A stretch of DNA of 64,000 bases. Origin: Flavobacterium caseinilyticum (GTDB taxonomy: Bacteria > Bacteroidota > Bacteroidia > Flavobacteriales > Flavobacteriaceae). The notes beneath the pieces were generated by a model that was not told the origin of the DNA, searched no databases, and worked only from the letters and a program-made list of their open reading frames with translations. How positions within the stretch are numbered: position 1 is the stretch's first letter; each line of letters opens with the position of its first letter. Where the stretch lies: assembly GCF_004349085.1 (NCBI RefSeq), contig NZ_SMFM01000007.1, forward strand, positions 62,001 to 126,000, written 5' to 3'. Below are positions 8,247 through 17,803 of the stretch, piece by piece. The position numbers were made by a program, and so were the translations under genes.

Positions 8247-9491
8247 ATGGCTATCACCGTAATGACAAAAACAAAATACATCAAATTGATCCTGATTTTA
8301 GGCTCATTAACAGCCTTAGGTCCTTTTTCAATTGACATGTATTTACCGGGATTTGCTGGGATTGCTAAAGATCTGAATACTTCGGTTGCAAATGTTTCGA
8401 TGACTTTATCCAGTTATTTTATTGGAATTTCTGCAGGACAATTACTTTACGGACCTTTATTAGATCGTTATGGCAGAAAAAAACCGCTGTTTATTGGACT
8501 ATTAATTTACATATTAGCTTCTTTAGGTTGCGTTTTTGTAACTGATATTGATACTTTTATTGGATTGCGATTCATTCAGGCTGTCGGTAGTTGTGCTGCA
8601 ACTGTAGCTTCTGTTTCTATGGTTCGGGATTTATTTCCTGTGAAAGATATTCCTAAAGTATTCTCATTACTGATGCTTGTTGTTGGGCTTTCGCCAATGC
8701 TTGCGCCAACTATTGGTGGTTACGTGACCGAATATTATGGTTGGCATACTGTATTTTTTATATTAATGTGTATGGGAATTGTGATTCTATTGGCAGCTCA
8801 AATTGGTTTACCAAATACTTTTAAACCCGACACTTCAATTTCATTAAAGCCAAAACCAATTATTACTAATTTTATCATTATTCTAAAAGAACCACAGTTT
8901 TATACCTATGCTTTTGCTGGAGCGGTAGCATTTTCTGGATTGTTTACCTATGTAGCGGCATCTCCTATTTTATTCATGGATATTTTTGAAGTAAATGGTA
9001 AAACCTATGGATGGATATTTGCTTTTATGTCCTTGAGTTTTATAAGTGCCAGTCAGTTAAATTCTTTGTTGTTAAGAAAGTTTACAAGCGAACAGATGAT
9101 ATTAGGAGCATTAATTTCACAATCAGTGATTAGTGTTTTATTTCTAATCTTGGCAATGAATAATCTTTTGGGATTATATGAAACTATTGCCATGCTATTT
9201 TTATTCTTAGCCTGCTTAGGAATTTCAAATCCAAATACCGCTGGACTGACGCTTGCTCCTTTCTCAAGAAATGCGGGAAGTGCCTCAGCATTAATGGGGG
9301 CCATCCAGCTAGGGTTAGGCGCTTTAGCATCTTTTGCTGTAGGTATTTTTGTAAAAAACTCAATGTTGCCAATGGTTTGGATTATGACAGTTTCTACAAT
9401 CCTTGCTTTGATTATTTTACTTCTTGGAAAACGAAACATAAAAAAAACTATTGCACTTTCTACTGATGAAGAAATTGTAATAGTTCATTAA
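8247..9491 (+). CDS. Bcr/CflA-family MFS multidrug exporter
   Basis: This inner-membrane transporter of about 414 residues has 12 predicted helices. The Bcr/CflA hallmarks are ALGPFSIDMYLPG in helix 1, and the motif-A loop GPLLDRYGRKKPL between helices 2 and 3. Members export drugs, sulfonamide-type compounds or dipeptides by proton antiport. I prefer the ATG at 8247 because a promoter lies just upstream; an ATG at 8262 is an alternative. It stands alone on the + strand between a terminator and the convergent NADH dehydrogenase gene, from which it is separated by only 20 bp. The substrate is unknown. Confidence 0.85.
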   Translation: MAITVMTKTKYIKLILILGSLTALGPFSIDMYLPGFAGIAKDLNTSVANVSMTLSSYFIGISAGQLLYGPLLDRYGRKKPLFIGLLIYILASLGCVFVTDIDTFIGLRFIQAVGSCAATVASVSMVRDLFPVKDIPKVFSLLMLVVGLSPMLAPTIGGYVTEYYGWHTVFFILMCMGIVILLAAQIGLPNTFKPDTSISLKPKPIITNFIIILKEPQFYTYAFAGAVAFSGLFTYVAASPILFMDIFEVNGKTYGWIFAFMSLSFISASQLNSLLLRKFTSEQMILGALISQSVISVLFLILAMNNLLGLYETIAMLFLFLACLGISNPNTAGLTLAPFSRNAGSASALMGAIQLGLGALASFAVGIFVKNSMLPMVWIMTVSTILALIILLLGKRNIKKTIALSTDEEIVIVH

Positions 9492-9511
9492 TTATACCTT
9501 TAGATTTATAA

Positions 9512-10786
9512 TTATTTAGGTTCTATTTTTACTTTTTTATCAGGTCTGATAATCATACGTAAAGATTGATCTTTTGCGAAATAAGCAATCATCCAGTTGA
9601 AGAATGTTTTTACTCTGTTGCGATAAGTAATGAGAGAAATCAGGTGAATAAACAACCATATTATCCACGCAAAAAATCCTTTGAAATGCATTTTGGGTTT
9701 AGGTAAATCGACTACAGCCTTATTTTTTCCTATAATAGCCATTGATCCTTTATCATTATATTTAAAGGGTTTTAATGGCTTTTTTTCTCGCATTCGTTTA
9801 AAGTTATTTGCCAAATTTATCCCTTGTTGAATGGCGACCTGAGCCACTTGTGGATGACCATTGGGAAAATCGGTATCAGTAAGCTGAATACAAGTGTCGC
9901 CTATCGCATAGATATTTTCAGTACCATTCACTTTATTGAAGGCATCGGTAGCCATACGTTTTCCGCGACCATAACTTTCAGCTGGAATTCCTTCGAAAAC
10001 TTTTGCAGAAACTCCCGCGGCCCAAATTAAATTCTTGGTTTGAATGGTTTCGCCATTTCCAAAATACACGGTGTCATCAATATAATCCACCACAGTAGTA
10101 TTTAATTTTACTACAACACCTAATTTTGTCAGTGCTTCCAGTGTATCTTCCTGCGACGCTTTACTCATAGGTGATAATAAGGCATTGGCACCGTCAACCA
10201 GATAAATGTTACTTGCCGTAGTACTTAATTCCGGATATTCTTTCAGTAAAATGCTTTTACGCATTTCAGCAAACATTCCAGAAACTTCCACTCCTGTTGG
10301 ACCGCCGCCAGCCACAACAATGGTTAATAATTTTCGGCGTTCGCGCATGTCTTTGCAAATGGCTGCTTTTTCCAAATTTTTCAATAAAGTGTTACGCATC
10401 ACGATGGCATCATTCAGCGTTTTCATTGGAATGGCATTTTTCTTTACGTTTTCCATGCCAAAATAACTTGTTTCCGCACCAGTGGCAAAAACTAAGTAAT
10501 CGTATGTTAATTCTCCATTATTGAGAATGATTTTATTTTCGGAAGGATTTACTTTTAATAAATTTCCCAGACGAAATTTCAGATTTTTTTTACCCGAGAA
10601 AAATTTTCGAAAAGGATAACTGATACTTGACGGTTCTAAAAACGCCGTTGCAACCTGATATATAAGTGGGGCAAAGAAATTATAATTATTTTTATCAACG
10701 AGCGTCACGTTGATTTCTTTTTCATTTAACAGTTCTTTAGCAAGATTAATTCCTGCAAATCCTCCACCTATTATTACAATTTCCAT
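9512..10786 (-). CDS. ndh: Type II NADH:quinone oxidoreductase (NDH-2)
   Basis: This 424-residue flavoprotein has an N-terminal FAD Rossmann motif IIGGGFAGINLAKEL, the catalytic-loop segment NNYNFFAPLIYQVAT, a second Rossmann motif VVAGGGPTGVEVSGMFAE for NADH near 165-180 and a C-terminal FAD motif AIGDT. The C-terminal stretch FKGFFAWIIWLFIHLISLITY and the helices after it would anchor it to the inner face of the cytoplasmic membrane. NDH-2 oxidises NADH and reduces menaquinone without pumping protons. It is a single gene preceded by the terminator of the helicase gene. Family assignment is strong; a ferredoxin- or sulfide-linked activity is unlikely. Confidence 0.87.
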   Translation of the reverse strand: MEIVIIGGGFAGINLAKELLNEKEINVTLVDKNNYNFFAPLIYQVATAFLEPSSISYPFRKFFSGKKNLKFRLGNLLKVNPSENKIILNNGELTYDYLVFATGAETSYFGMENVKKNAIPMKTLNDAIVMRNTLLKNLEKAAICKDMRERRKLLTIVVAGGGPTGVEVSGMFAEMRKSILLKEYPELSTTASNIYLVDGANALLSPMSKASQEDTLEALTKLGVVVKLNTTVVDYIDDTVYFGNGETIQTKNLIWAAGVSAKVFEGIPAESYGRGKRMATDAFNKVNGTENIYAIGDTCIQLTDTDFPNGHPQVAQVAIQQGINLANNFKRMREKKPLKPFKYNDKGSMAIIGKNKAVVDLPKPKMHFKGFFAWIIWLFIHLISLITYRNRVKTFFNWMIAYFAKDQSLRMIIRPDKKVKIEPK

Positions 10787-10816
10787 AAAGTATCATTTAA
10801 TATTCAATCAAAAAAA

Positions 10817-10847
10817 ACATCCATAAATATACACTATTTATGGATGT
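10817..10847 (-). terminator. Intrinsic terminator of the DEAD-box helicase gene
   Basis: A perfect 13-bp stem (ACATCCATAAATA at 10817-10829, its complement at 10835-10847) has a 5-nt loop. On the - strand it is followed by a run of eight or so T residues. It lies between the helicase stop and the ndh start. Confidence 0.85.
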
Positions 10848-10883
10848 AACTAAATTAACAAGTATTAAAAAACTTATAAATTT

Positions 10884-12221
10884 TTACTTCATTTTTTGTC
10901 TTTTAACCGGTTTTTCTGTTGGTTCGTTTTTATTTTGCAATATATAATTAGCCAATAATTTTTCAATTAACTCATCTTTAGTCAAATGATGAAAAACTGT
11001 TTTTATTTTTTCTTTTAATTCAGGAGCAACATCATGATTAGGTTTAGTTTTGAAGATTTGCTTGGCCCATAATAACGTATTATTTTCTTCGATGCTGGCA
11101 ACAGTTGGTTTTTTGAATTGGGTAAATTTTATTCCTAATTCTTTTTCGAAATCAGCAATTTCAGCTACTTCTTCAGGTTGTAAAACCGTTAACGAAAGAC
11201 CCTTCGCTCCTGCTCTTGCCGTTCTTCCGCTGCGGTGCACGTATGCTTCATAAACGTCCGGTAAGTGATAATTGACTACGTAAGAAATTTCTTTTACGTC
11301 AATTCCTCTTGCCGCTAAATCTGTCGCAACTAATATATTGATATGTCCTTCGCGGAATTGTTCCATTATCCTGTCTCGAATTCCTTGTGATAAACTTCCG
11401 TGTAATGCACCTGATGAAAAGCGGTTTATGGCTAAGTTTTTGGCTAATTTATTGACCGCTGCTTTCGTTTTACAAAAGATAATTCCGCGTTCACCTTCTT
11501 TAGAATTCAGGAAATGCATCAAAACATCCAGTTTTTCAATGGGATCCACAACAATATATTCATGGTCAATTCCTTGATTTCCTATTGTTTCCATGTTGGC
11601 ACTAACTTGTACCACATTTTTATTCAAATAATTCTGAATCAATTGTTTGATAGTCCCAGGCATGGTTGCCGAGAATAAAAAAGTACGATGAGTTGCAGGT
11701 AATTCCGCTACAATCTCGTCTAAACTTTCTTTTAAAATAGTCACCATTTCATCGGCTTCATCGAGCACAAGAAATTTAGTTTCTTTTAAGTTTATTGCTT
11801 TTCGCTGAATTAAATCGATTAGACGTCCTGGAGTTGCCACGACAATATGTGTAGGCAGTGAAAGTCTTTCTATTTGTGGTTTGATTGGAATTCCCCCGCA
11901 AGTTGAAGCAATAGAAACATCGGGTAAAAATTTAGCAAAATCTTCTAAGTTTCTAAAAATCTGGTGTCCTAATTCCCGAGTTGGAACTAAAACAACAGCT
12001 TGTACAACTGGTAAATTAGTATCAATTAATTGTAAAATTGGTAATCCAAAAGCCGCCGTTTTTCCTGTACCTGTTTTAGCAAGACCAACGAAATCCGTAG
12101 TGTTTGATAAAAGTAACGGAATTGTTTTTTGTTGAATTTCTGTGGGTACAACAATTTTTAATTCGGTGATCGCTTTTACTAGTGGTGCTGAAATTCCTAA
12201 ATCAGAGAATTGTTTTGGCAT
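10884..12221 (-). CDS. DEAD-box ATP-dependent RNA helicase
   Basis: This is a 445-residue SF2 helicase with all main motifs: Q motif at the N-terminus (FSDLGISAPLVKAITELKI), motif I AKTGTGKT, motif Ia PTRELGHQ, motif II DEAD, motif III SAT, and motif VI HRSGRTARAG. A short basic C-terminal tail (PVKRQKMK) may bind RNA. Such proteins remodel rRNA and mRNA structure, for example in ribosome assembly or cold adaptation. It is monocistronic, with a terminator at 10817 and a dispersed repeat 50 bp upstream of its start. I cannot say which RhlE/CsdA-type subgroup it belongs to. Confidence 0.92.
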   Translation of the reverse strand: MPKQFSDLGISAPLVKAITELKIVVPTEIQQKTIPLLLSNTTDFVGLAKTGTGKTAAFGLPILQLIDTNLPVVQAVVLVPTRELGHQIFRNLEDFAKFLPDVSIASTCGGIPIKPQIERLSLPTHIVVATPGRLIDLIQRKAINLKETKFLVLDEADEMVTILKESLDEIVAELPATHRTFLFSATMPGTIKQLIQNYLNKNVVQVSANMETIGNQGIDHEYIVVDPIEKLDVLMHFLNSKEGERGIIFCKTKAAVNKLAKNLAINRFSSGALHGSLSQGIRDRIMEQFREGHINILVATDLAARGIDVKEISYVVNYHLPDVYEAYVHRSGRTARAGAKGLSLTVLQPEEVAEIADFEKELGIKFTQFKKPTVASIEENNTLLWAKQIFKTKPNHDVAPELKEKIKTVFHHLTKDELIEKLLANYILQNKNEPTEKPVKRQKMK

Positions 12222-12273
12222 TTTTTTGGATTTTATATTTTATAAAAAATAGTTGTTGTGTAAACGTAATTTT

Positions 12274-12348
12274 TAGCCCCGATGGAAACGGCATCCTGTT
12301 GTGGCGGGGTTCGCCACGACAGATATAGTGTACAGCGGGATTAGCTCC
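12274..12348. repeat. Dispersed palindromic repeat, copy A
   Basis: The 75-bp element starts TAGCCCCGATGGAAACGG and ends CAGCGGGATTAGCTCC, the flanks shared with copies at 18884 and 51080. The core forms a hairpin (GTGGCG with CGCCAC). GC content is well above the surroundings. It sits between the two helicase genes. Confidence 0.75.
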
Positions 12349-12359
12349 TTAAAAAGAAA

Positions 12360-13904
12360 TTAATCTTCATCGGGTTCGTTCATAATTTTCTCACGGTATT
12401 TTTTTCCGGTTAGCAATACCAGTTTTAATTTGTAATCGTCAACAAGCCATTCGCGGTAATTTTTACTGCACTGACTCAAACATTTTGAATAACGCTTGAT
12501 GCGACAATCGATATCATCATCTAACAATTTTCCCAATGCTTTGGCCTCTTGCAGGGTCTCGGAATTATCAATACACATCGAAGCGTGTTGTTCCAATGAT
12601 TTTTCCAGTACTTCTTTTGAACGCAAATTTTGTTTGATGATGAGTTTATGTTCTTCATCAACATCAAAAGTTACGACTTCGGTTTTACTGAATTTAGCTC
12701 GTACTTCAGGCGGCATGCTGTATTTAAAATACAATTCAATTTCAGTATCGTCACGTAAATTTTCCAAGTAAAACTCCGGTGATTTAAAGATGTGCTGCCA
12801 GTTTACCGGCTCACTCCACAATCCGAATCGTGCTGCATTATTACCAAGATCGATAACGCTAAAAATATCTTTGTTAGGTAATTTTCTGGAACCACGACCA
12901 ATCATTTGGTAATATAATGTCAATGATTTTGTCGCTCTGTTTAAGATGATAGTTTCCACAGTTGGCTCATCAAAACCGGTAGTAAGAATCCCAACTGATG
13001 TTAGAATAGCATCCGGTGTATGCTTGAACCAATGTAAAATATCTTTTCTTTCCTCGTTATTGCTGGTATTATCCAAGTGGCGGATGGCATAACCGGCTTC
13101 TCTAAATGTTTCATATACATATAAAGATGTATTGATTCCATTATTGAAAATTAAGGTTTTCTTGCCCAAAGATTTCTCAGTATAGGCATGCAATAATTTT
13201 TCTTGCATGGCCATATTCGTGTATAAATCATCCGATGATTTCACGGTGTAATCTCCGTTGATTCCTACTTTTAGAGAGGTCAAACCAACATCATAGCTGT
13301 ACGTTACTGCTTTTGCCAAAAATCCATTTTCAATCAACGAACTTATGGTGTCTCCTACGATTAATTCGTCGTAGCTTTCATGCATTGGCAGCTTAATATT
13401 TGAACTTAAAGGCGTTGCGGTAACTCCTAATATAAACGCATTTTTGAAGGAACTCAATAATTTTCGAAAAGAATTGTAATGTGCCTCATCGATGATGACC
13501 AAACCTACATTATCCAAATGCAATTTTTCATCGTTGATACGGTTTTTCAAAGTTTCGACCATGGCAACAAAACACGAATAATCGTTTTGATCCGGAAGTT
13601 CTTTCACTTTACTGTTGATAATTTTGTTTTTTACATCAAAACCCTTCAACATTTTTGAAGTTTGCTTACATAACTCAATTCGGTGTGTTAAAACAACTAC
13701 TTTTTTATCGTGTTGTGATAAGTAACGTCGCACTATTTCTGAAAAAACTACAGTTTTACCGCCGCCAGTAGGCAATTGATATAACAAATGGTGTTGTGGA
13801 GGTGCGTTATCTATGCGTTCAAATATGGCGTCAATGTCGCCTTGTTGGTACGCATACAGTTCTTTTTTGTCTTCGATTTCTATTTCTAAAGTGTTTTGGG
13901 ACAT
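12360..13904 (-). CDS. SF2 DEAD/DEAH helicase, RadD/YejH-like
   Basis: This 514-residue helicase carries Walker A LPTGGGKTVVFSEIV near residue 44, DEAH box IIDEAHYNSF near 137, motif III GVTATPL, and motif VI QMIGRGSRKLP. Short N-terminal AYQQGDIDAIF matches the Q-tip region of RadD and Res-type helicases. Its C-terminus has cysteines spaced as C-x-n-C (near 442, 464, 474 and 478), possibly a small metal site like that in RadD. No methyltransferase or specificity gene is nearby, so a restriction-enzyme role is unlikely; DNA repair is a better guess. It is a single gene followed by a dispersed repeat. Confidence 0.8.
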   Translation of the reverse strand: MSQNTLEIEIEDKKELYAYQQGDIDAIFERIDNAPPQHHLLYQLPTGGGKTVVFSEIVRRYLSQHDKKVVVLTHRIELCKQTSKMLKGFDVKNKIINSKVKELPDQNDYSCFVAMVETLKNRINDEKLHLDNVGLVIIDEAHYNSFRKLLSSFKNAFILGVTATPLSSNIKLPMHESYDELIVGDTISSLIENGFLAKAVTYSYDVGLTSLKVGINGDYTVKSSDDLYTNMAMQEKLLHAYTEKSLGKKTLIFNNGINTSLYVYETFREAGYAIRHLDNTSNNEERKDILHWFKHTPDAILTSVGILTTGFDEPTVETIILNRATKSLTLYYQMIGRGSRKLPNKDIFSVIDLGNNAARFGLWSEPVNWQHIFKSPEFYLENLRDDTEIELYFKYSMPPEVRAKFSKTEVVTFDVDEEHKLIIKQNLRSKEVLEKSLEQHASMCIDNSETLQEAKALGKLLDDDIDCRIKRYSKCLSQCSKNYREWLVDDYKLKLVLLTGKKYREKIMNEPDED

Positions 13905-14010
13905 TGCTTATTGTTGGATTTTTGCAAAAATACACCTAAAAAACAGTTTAGTTGTCAATTTTAATCAAAAAAAATAGGATTGGTTAAATAAAATTGAATT
14001 ATACACGAAG

Positions 14011-14544
14011 CTAATATTCGAATCGCTCAATAATAGCATTGAACTCAGGTTCGTTGTACCATTTTTGTGTAATGGTTTCATTATGTATGGCTACTATTCT
14101 TGTTTTGAAATCGGTGAGTATTCCATTTGCAATCAAAAAAACAACAGCTTGTTCAAAGGAATTGAACATACTTTTAAAAAACAAGTCTTGTTTTATAACA
14201 TTTTCCGATGCAAAGGTTTGTGCAATTTCAATATTGTATAACATTACGTCAGCGATTACATAAGGATCCACTCCCAAGAGAATAAAGTGCTTAATATATT
14301 TTTGTCCAACGGAGCGTCGCATTTTAGGTTTGCTGCGTCTGCCCGCCTTTTTGAAAGGAAAATATTCATTTGAAATTTTGAGTTTACATTCCTGCAAAAG
14401 CGTTTCTTCTTTTGGATTGAAAACAAAATTATAATAGACTTTTACAGGACTGAATTTCTCGTACAATTCTAGAATTTGCTCTTCGAGTTGCTCTTTATTC
14501 AATTCAGCTACGTATTTTTTTAAATCGCGTTTGCTCATTATCAA
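14011..14544 (-). CDS. DUF6155 family protein
   Basis: This 177-residue soluble, helical, basic protein begins MSKRDLKKYVAELNKEQLEEQILELYEKF and is recognised as a DUF6155-type protein of Bacteroidota by its overall sequence pattern; no function is known. A basic patch (KKAGRRSKPKMRRS) near residues 75-90 might bind nucleic acid or an acidic partner, which is only a suggestion. Start is uncertain between 14544 and the ATG two codons later (14538). It is divergent from the DUF3817 gene, and the 140-bp space between them has two short inverted repeats. Confidence 0.7.
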   Translation of the reverse strand: MIMSKRDLKKYVAELNKEQLEEQILELYEKFSPVKVYYNFVFNPKEETLLQECKLKISNEYFPFKKAGRRSKPKMRRSVGQKYIKHFILLGVDPYVIADVMLYNIEIAQTFASENVIKQDLFFKSMFNSFEQAVVFLIANGILTDFKTRIVAIHNETITQKWYNEPEFNAIIERFEY

Positions 14545-14685
14545 AGTTTAAGAATACAAAAGTAATTTACTTTAGGTCCCAATGTGCCGAAAATCAATGA
14601 TAATACTTAATTTTGGCACAAATAAAAGTAGACGTGCTTTTTTTCCTAACCTAATTTTCTACTTTTATACTCAAATTTATTTCTT

Positions 14686-14970
14686 ATGCTCAAAATTTTC
14701 AAAATTGTCGCTTTACTGGAAGGTATTTCTTATCTGGCTTTATTTTCAAACATGCTTATTGTAAAGCCATCCAATCTATCGTTGTACAAAACATTACTTT
14801 TTCCAATAGGAATGGCTCACGGAATCTTATTTGTGAGTTATATCATTTTAGCGATCATGCTGAAGTTTGAACAAAACTGGGACTGGAAAAAATTCGGTAT
14901 TATCTGTCTTGGTTCCCTAATTCCTTTTGGAACTTTTTATGTAGATAAGAAATATTTACAGAATGTATAA
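14686..14970 (+). CDS. DUF3817 small membrane protein
   Basis: This 94-residue protein has three hydrophobic segments (about 5-25, 34-58 and 70-84). KIVALLEGISYLALF at the start and the central FPIGMAHGILFVSY are the hallmark strings of the DUF3817 integral membrane family, whose function is unproven. Its last 8 bases overlap the start of the MscS gene, so the two are translationally coupled and may be made in fixed ratio. Confidence 0.82.
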   Translation: MLKIFKIVALLEGISYLALFSNMLIVKPSNLSLYKTLLFPIGMAHGILFVSYIILAIMLKFEQNWDWKKFGIICLGSLIPFGTFYVDKKYLQNV

Positions 14971-16219
14971 ATACATAGAAAAAATATTTACTTTTCTATA
15001 TCCTGTTTTCCGAAAATGGGGTTTGGGAACCAGTTTAGCTTCCTATTTTAGCTTGTTGCTCAATATCATTATTTTGTGCGTCTTGGCTTACTTAATCTAT
15101 GTGGTTTTTCGACTGATCTTAGTAACGATTATGGCCGTTATTGCCCAGAAAACTAAAACCAGATTTGATGATTTACTTGTCACCAATGAAACGGCAAAAT
15201 ACATCGCTCATTTAATTCCATTATTGTTTATTTACAAATCAGTACCAATTATTCTAGACCGATTTGAATATTGGGAAGGCTTTTTTGGAAAATTAGTTGG
15301 CATCTACATCATAATATTAGTTTTATGGATTGTACGAACTATTTTCAACGCCTTACGCGATTACTTGAAGCTGAAACCTCGGTACAGCGACAAACCTATT
15401 GACAGTTTTATTCAGGTAATCATGATTATGCTTTGGGTAATAGGAATTACATTGATTATTTCCAAATTATTCAATATCAACCAAAAAGAGCTGTTGACCA
15501 TTTTAGGAGCAGTTTCTGCAGTAATTATTTTGATTTTCAGGGACACTATTTTGGGTTTCGTTTCCAGCGTACAAGTCTCTATAAATGATATGGTTCGTAT
15601 TGGCGACTGGATTACGATGGATAAATTTGGTGCCGATGGAGATGTGATCGAAATCAATCTGGCAACAGTAAAAGTTCGAAATTTTGATAACACCACGACT
15701 ACTATCCCAACCTACAGTTTAAGTTCCGATTCGTTTCAAAACTGGCGCGGAATGCTCAATTCTGATGGGCGACGCATCAAAAGACACATTCTGATTAAAA
15801 CAAGCAGCATCCGATTTTTAGAAGAAGCAGAATTAAGTGATTTGAAAAAAATACATCTTATATCGGATTATATTGACACCCGAAAATCAGAGATTGACGA
15901 ATATAATTCCACTAATAAAATAGATAAATCAATTGCCATTAACGGTCGAAATTTGACCAATTTAGGCTTGTTTAGAAAATACATAACCGAATATTTATTC
16001 CAATATCCTGGATTAAATCAACAGATGTTGATGCTTTGTCGCCAATTGCAATCGACCTCACATGGAGTTCCACTTGAAGTTTACGTATTTTCCCATGACA
16101 AACGTTTTGAAAATTATGAGTACATCATGTCAGATATATTTGATCATATTATTGCCTCAGTGGGTTATTTTGATTTGGAAATTTTTGAAACCGCGACAGA
16201 AAATGAATCAAAAGTTTAA
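14963..16219 (+). CDS. MscS-family mechanosensitive ion channel
   Basis: This 418-residue membrane protein has about four to five transmembrane helices in the first 190 residues, then the MscS core: AVSAVIILIFRDTILGFVSSVQVSINDMVRIGDWI, in which the pore-lining helix runs into the beta domain. The cytoplasmic part continues to about 400 with a beta-barrel vestibule (NTTTTIPTYSLSSDSFQNW). This extended form resembles the YbdG/mini-conductance channels rather than short MscS. It would release solutes on osmotic downshock. It overlaps the DUF3817 gene by 8 bases. Confidence 0.88.
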   Translation: MYKYIEKIFTFLYPVFRKWGLGTSLASYFSLLLNIIILCVLAYLIYVVFRLILVTIMAVIAQKTKTRFDDLLVTNETAKYIAHLIPLLFIYKSVPIILDRFEYWEGFFGKLVGIYIIILVLWIVRTIFNALRDYLKLKPRYSDKPIDSFIQVIMIMLWVIGITLIISKLFNINQKELLTILGAVSAVIILIFRDTILGFVSSVQVSINDMVRIGDWITMDKFGADGDVIEINLATVKVRNFDNTTTTIPTYSLSSDSFQNWRGMLNSDGRRIKRHILIKTSSIRFLEEAELSDLKKIHLISDYIDTRKSEIDEYNSTNKIDKSIAINGRNLTNLGLFRKYITEYLFQYPGLNQQMLMLCRQLQSTSHGVPLEVYVFSHDKRFENYEYIMSDIFDHIIASVGYFDLEIFETATENESKV

Positions 16220-16345
16220 TTGGGATTTAAATTTCATTTTTTTTCCATTGTCTTCTTTTCAAATTACCAAATGTTTAATTCTTTATAAAAAATTAAAATT
16301 TTAACTTCATTCCGCCTATTTTTTTTTAATTTTAAATAAAAAAAA

Positions 16346-16750
16346 ATGAACGAGCGTGATACTTTTTTAAGTGAATTTCGAGGACAAACCATTGGTTCCG
16401 TTACCACACAATCTACAACTGAAGAATCATTTCAAAATGAAGTGCTGAGACCAATTCTAAAGCTACAAAATGATTTATTTGTGGCCTCTTTCACCAATTA
16501 TATCAGTAAAAATAAAGCTGATTTTTACAGCCATTCTCTTGACAAAAAACAATCGATCATAGAAAATGCAATCCAAAAAGACATCAAATTTAGAAATGTT
16601 TTGAAGGGAATGGTGATAGGTTTATTCACTTCCGATGAATATGCCATTTACACAAAAAACTCCTCCAATATCAATAAAAGAATGATGAGTATGCTGGTAG
16701 AGAGGTTGAAAAGCCAATTGCAACTTTTTGAAATTAAAAAAAGTAATTAG
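16346..16750 (+). CDS. Conserved hypothetical protein
   Basis: I do not recognise a named domain in this 134-residue soluble protein. It is mostly helical by composition, with a moderately conserved-looking start (MNERDTFLSEFRGQTIGSV) and a basic C-terminal helix (NKRMMSMLVERLKSQLQLFEIKK). An A-rich leader (AAATAAAAAAAA) precedes its ATG, as is usual for strong Flavobacterium translation starts. Some databases label look-alikes as glyoxalase, but I see no vicinal-oxygen-chelate motifs. It stands alone between the MscS gene and a 283-bp AT-rich spacer with no other gene. Confidence 0.6.
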   Translation: MNERDTFLSEFRGQTIGSVTTQSTTEESFQNEVLRPILKLQNDLFVASFTNYISKNKADFYSHSLDKKQSIIENAIQKDIKFRNVLKGMVIGLFTSDEYAIYTKNSSNINKRMMSMLVERLKSQLQLFEIKKSN

Positions 16751-17033
16751 CTGTTTTACTTCTATTTTTTAATATTTCCCGAAGCCATAACATATTTTCA
16801 CGCTCTAATCATCCTTGATTACAGCCGAATGCCTTTAATATTTGAAATTACGATATGTTAAAACAATTTGATTTATTGCTTATAATGTAAAAAATGACTC
16901 CTTATTAATTTAAATGTCACAATTTAAATTCCAATTTAATAATTCTAATCTTTTTATAATAATTATTATTCAAGTTAGTTTTTCTATGCCGTTTGTATGA
17001 CTTTTTTTCATTATAATTGTTAAAATTAATAGT

Positions 17034-17747
17034 ATGAAGGAAGAATATTTTAAATGGCATTCCCCAAATTTAAACAGGGAAATTGAAATGTTGGTTTTTG
17101 GACATGCTGGATATCCTGTTATCTTATTTCCGACTTCTATGGGAAGTTATCATGAAAACAAAGATATGGGATTGATCGAATCCGCAAAATGGTATCTTGA
17201 GCAAGGTTTAATCCAAATATTTTGCCCGGACAGTATTGACAAGGACAGTTTTTACAATAAAAACATCCATCCCGTTCACCGTATAGAAAATCACGTTAGA
17301 TATGACAAAATGATTTGTCACGAAATTGTTGAAAAAGTAAAGAATAATACCTCTTCTGGTAAAGTTGCTATTGCTGGCTGCAGTTTTGGAGGCTATCATG
17401 CAGCAAATTTTGCTTTTCGTCATCCAGGTTATGTGAGTCACCTGTTTTCAATGAGCGGTGCTTTTAATATTAAGAGTTTTTTGGATGGTTTTCATAACGA
17501 AGATGTATTTTACAACAGTCCGGAAGATTATTTATATGGACTTAATGATCCTGAATTATGGCAAATGGATATCGTCTTAGGAACTTCCAATTGGGATATT
17601 TGCTTTGATGCGAGTCTAAAATTAAGTAAGGTTTTAAGTGATCGAAGTGTCCATCACTGGCTGGATATTCGGCAGGACCGAAAACATGACTGGCCGGTTT
17701 GGAAAGAAATGTTTCCGCATTATTTATCGAGAATTAAGTTTTTCTAG
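17034..17747 (+). CDS. Alpha/beta-hydrolase esterase at the head of the amidoligase cluster
   Basis: This 237-residue protein has the nucleophile elbow GCSFGGYHAA (Ser near 117), an Asp candidate in the LGTSNWDICFD region and a terminal His in RQDRKHDWPVW. It lacks a signal peptide, so it should act in the cytoplasm. It belongs to the esterase-D-like group that hydrolyses esters or thioesters. It is the first of five closely spaced + strand genes (gaps of 56, 233, 40 and 15 bp) dominated by amide-bond-forming enzymes; there it might release or activate a carboxylated intermediate. That role is inference. Confidence 0.82.
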   Translation: MKEEYFKWHSPNLNREIEMLVFGHAGYPVILFPTSMGSYHENKDMGLIESAKWYLEQGLIQIFCPDSIDKDSFYNKNIHPVHRIENHVRYDKMICHEIVEKVKNNTSSGKVAIAGCSFGGYHAANFAFRHPGYVSHLFSMSGAFNIKSFLDGFHNEDVFYNSPEDYLYGLNDPELWQMDIVLGTSNWDICFDASLKLSKVLSDRSVHHWLDIRQDRKHDWPVWKEMFPHYLSRIKFF

Positions 17748-17803
17748 CCCTTAGCCGAAAACAGAAAAAAAAATGAAATTAAGTAATTAATAAAAGAATC
17801 AAG

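Noticed and set aside
12360-13904. SF2 helicase as the Res subunit of a restriction system
   Set aside because: There is no methyltransferase or nuclease motif; the layout fits RadD/YejH better.
14545-14685. Divergent spacer as a regulatory RNA
   Set aside because: Two short inverted repeats are present, but the stems are weak and imperfect; an operator for the divergent genes is equally likely and neither can be supported.
16751-17033. Possible small RNA or tRNA in the AT-rich spacer before the esterase
   Set aside because: No cloverleaf, strong hairpin or TAnnTTTG promoter was visible.
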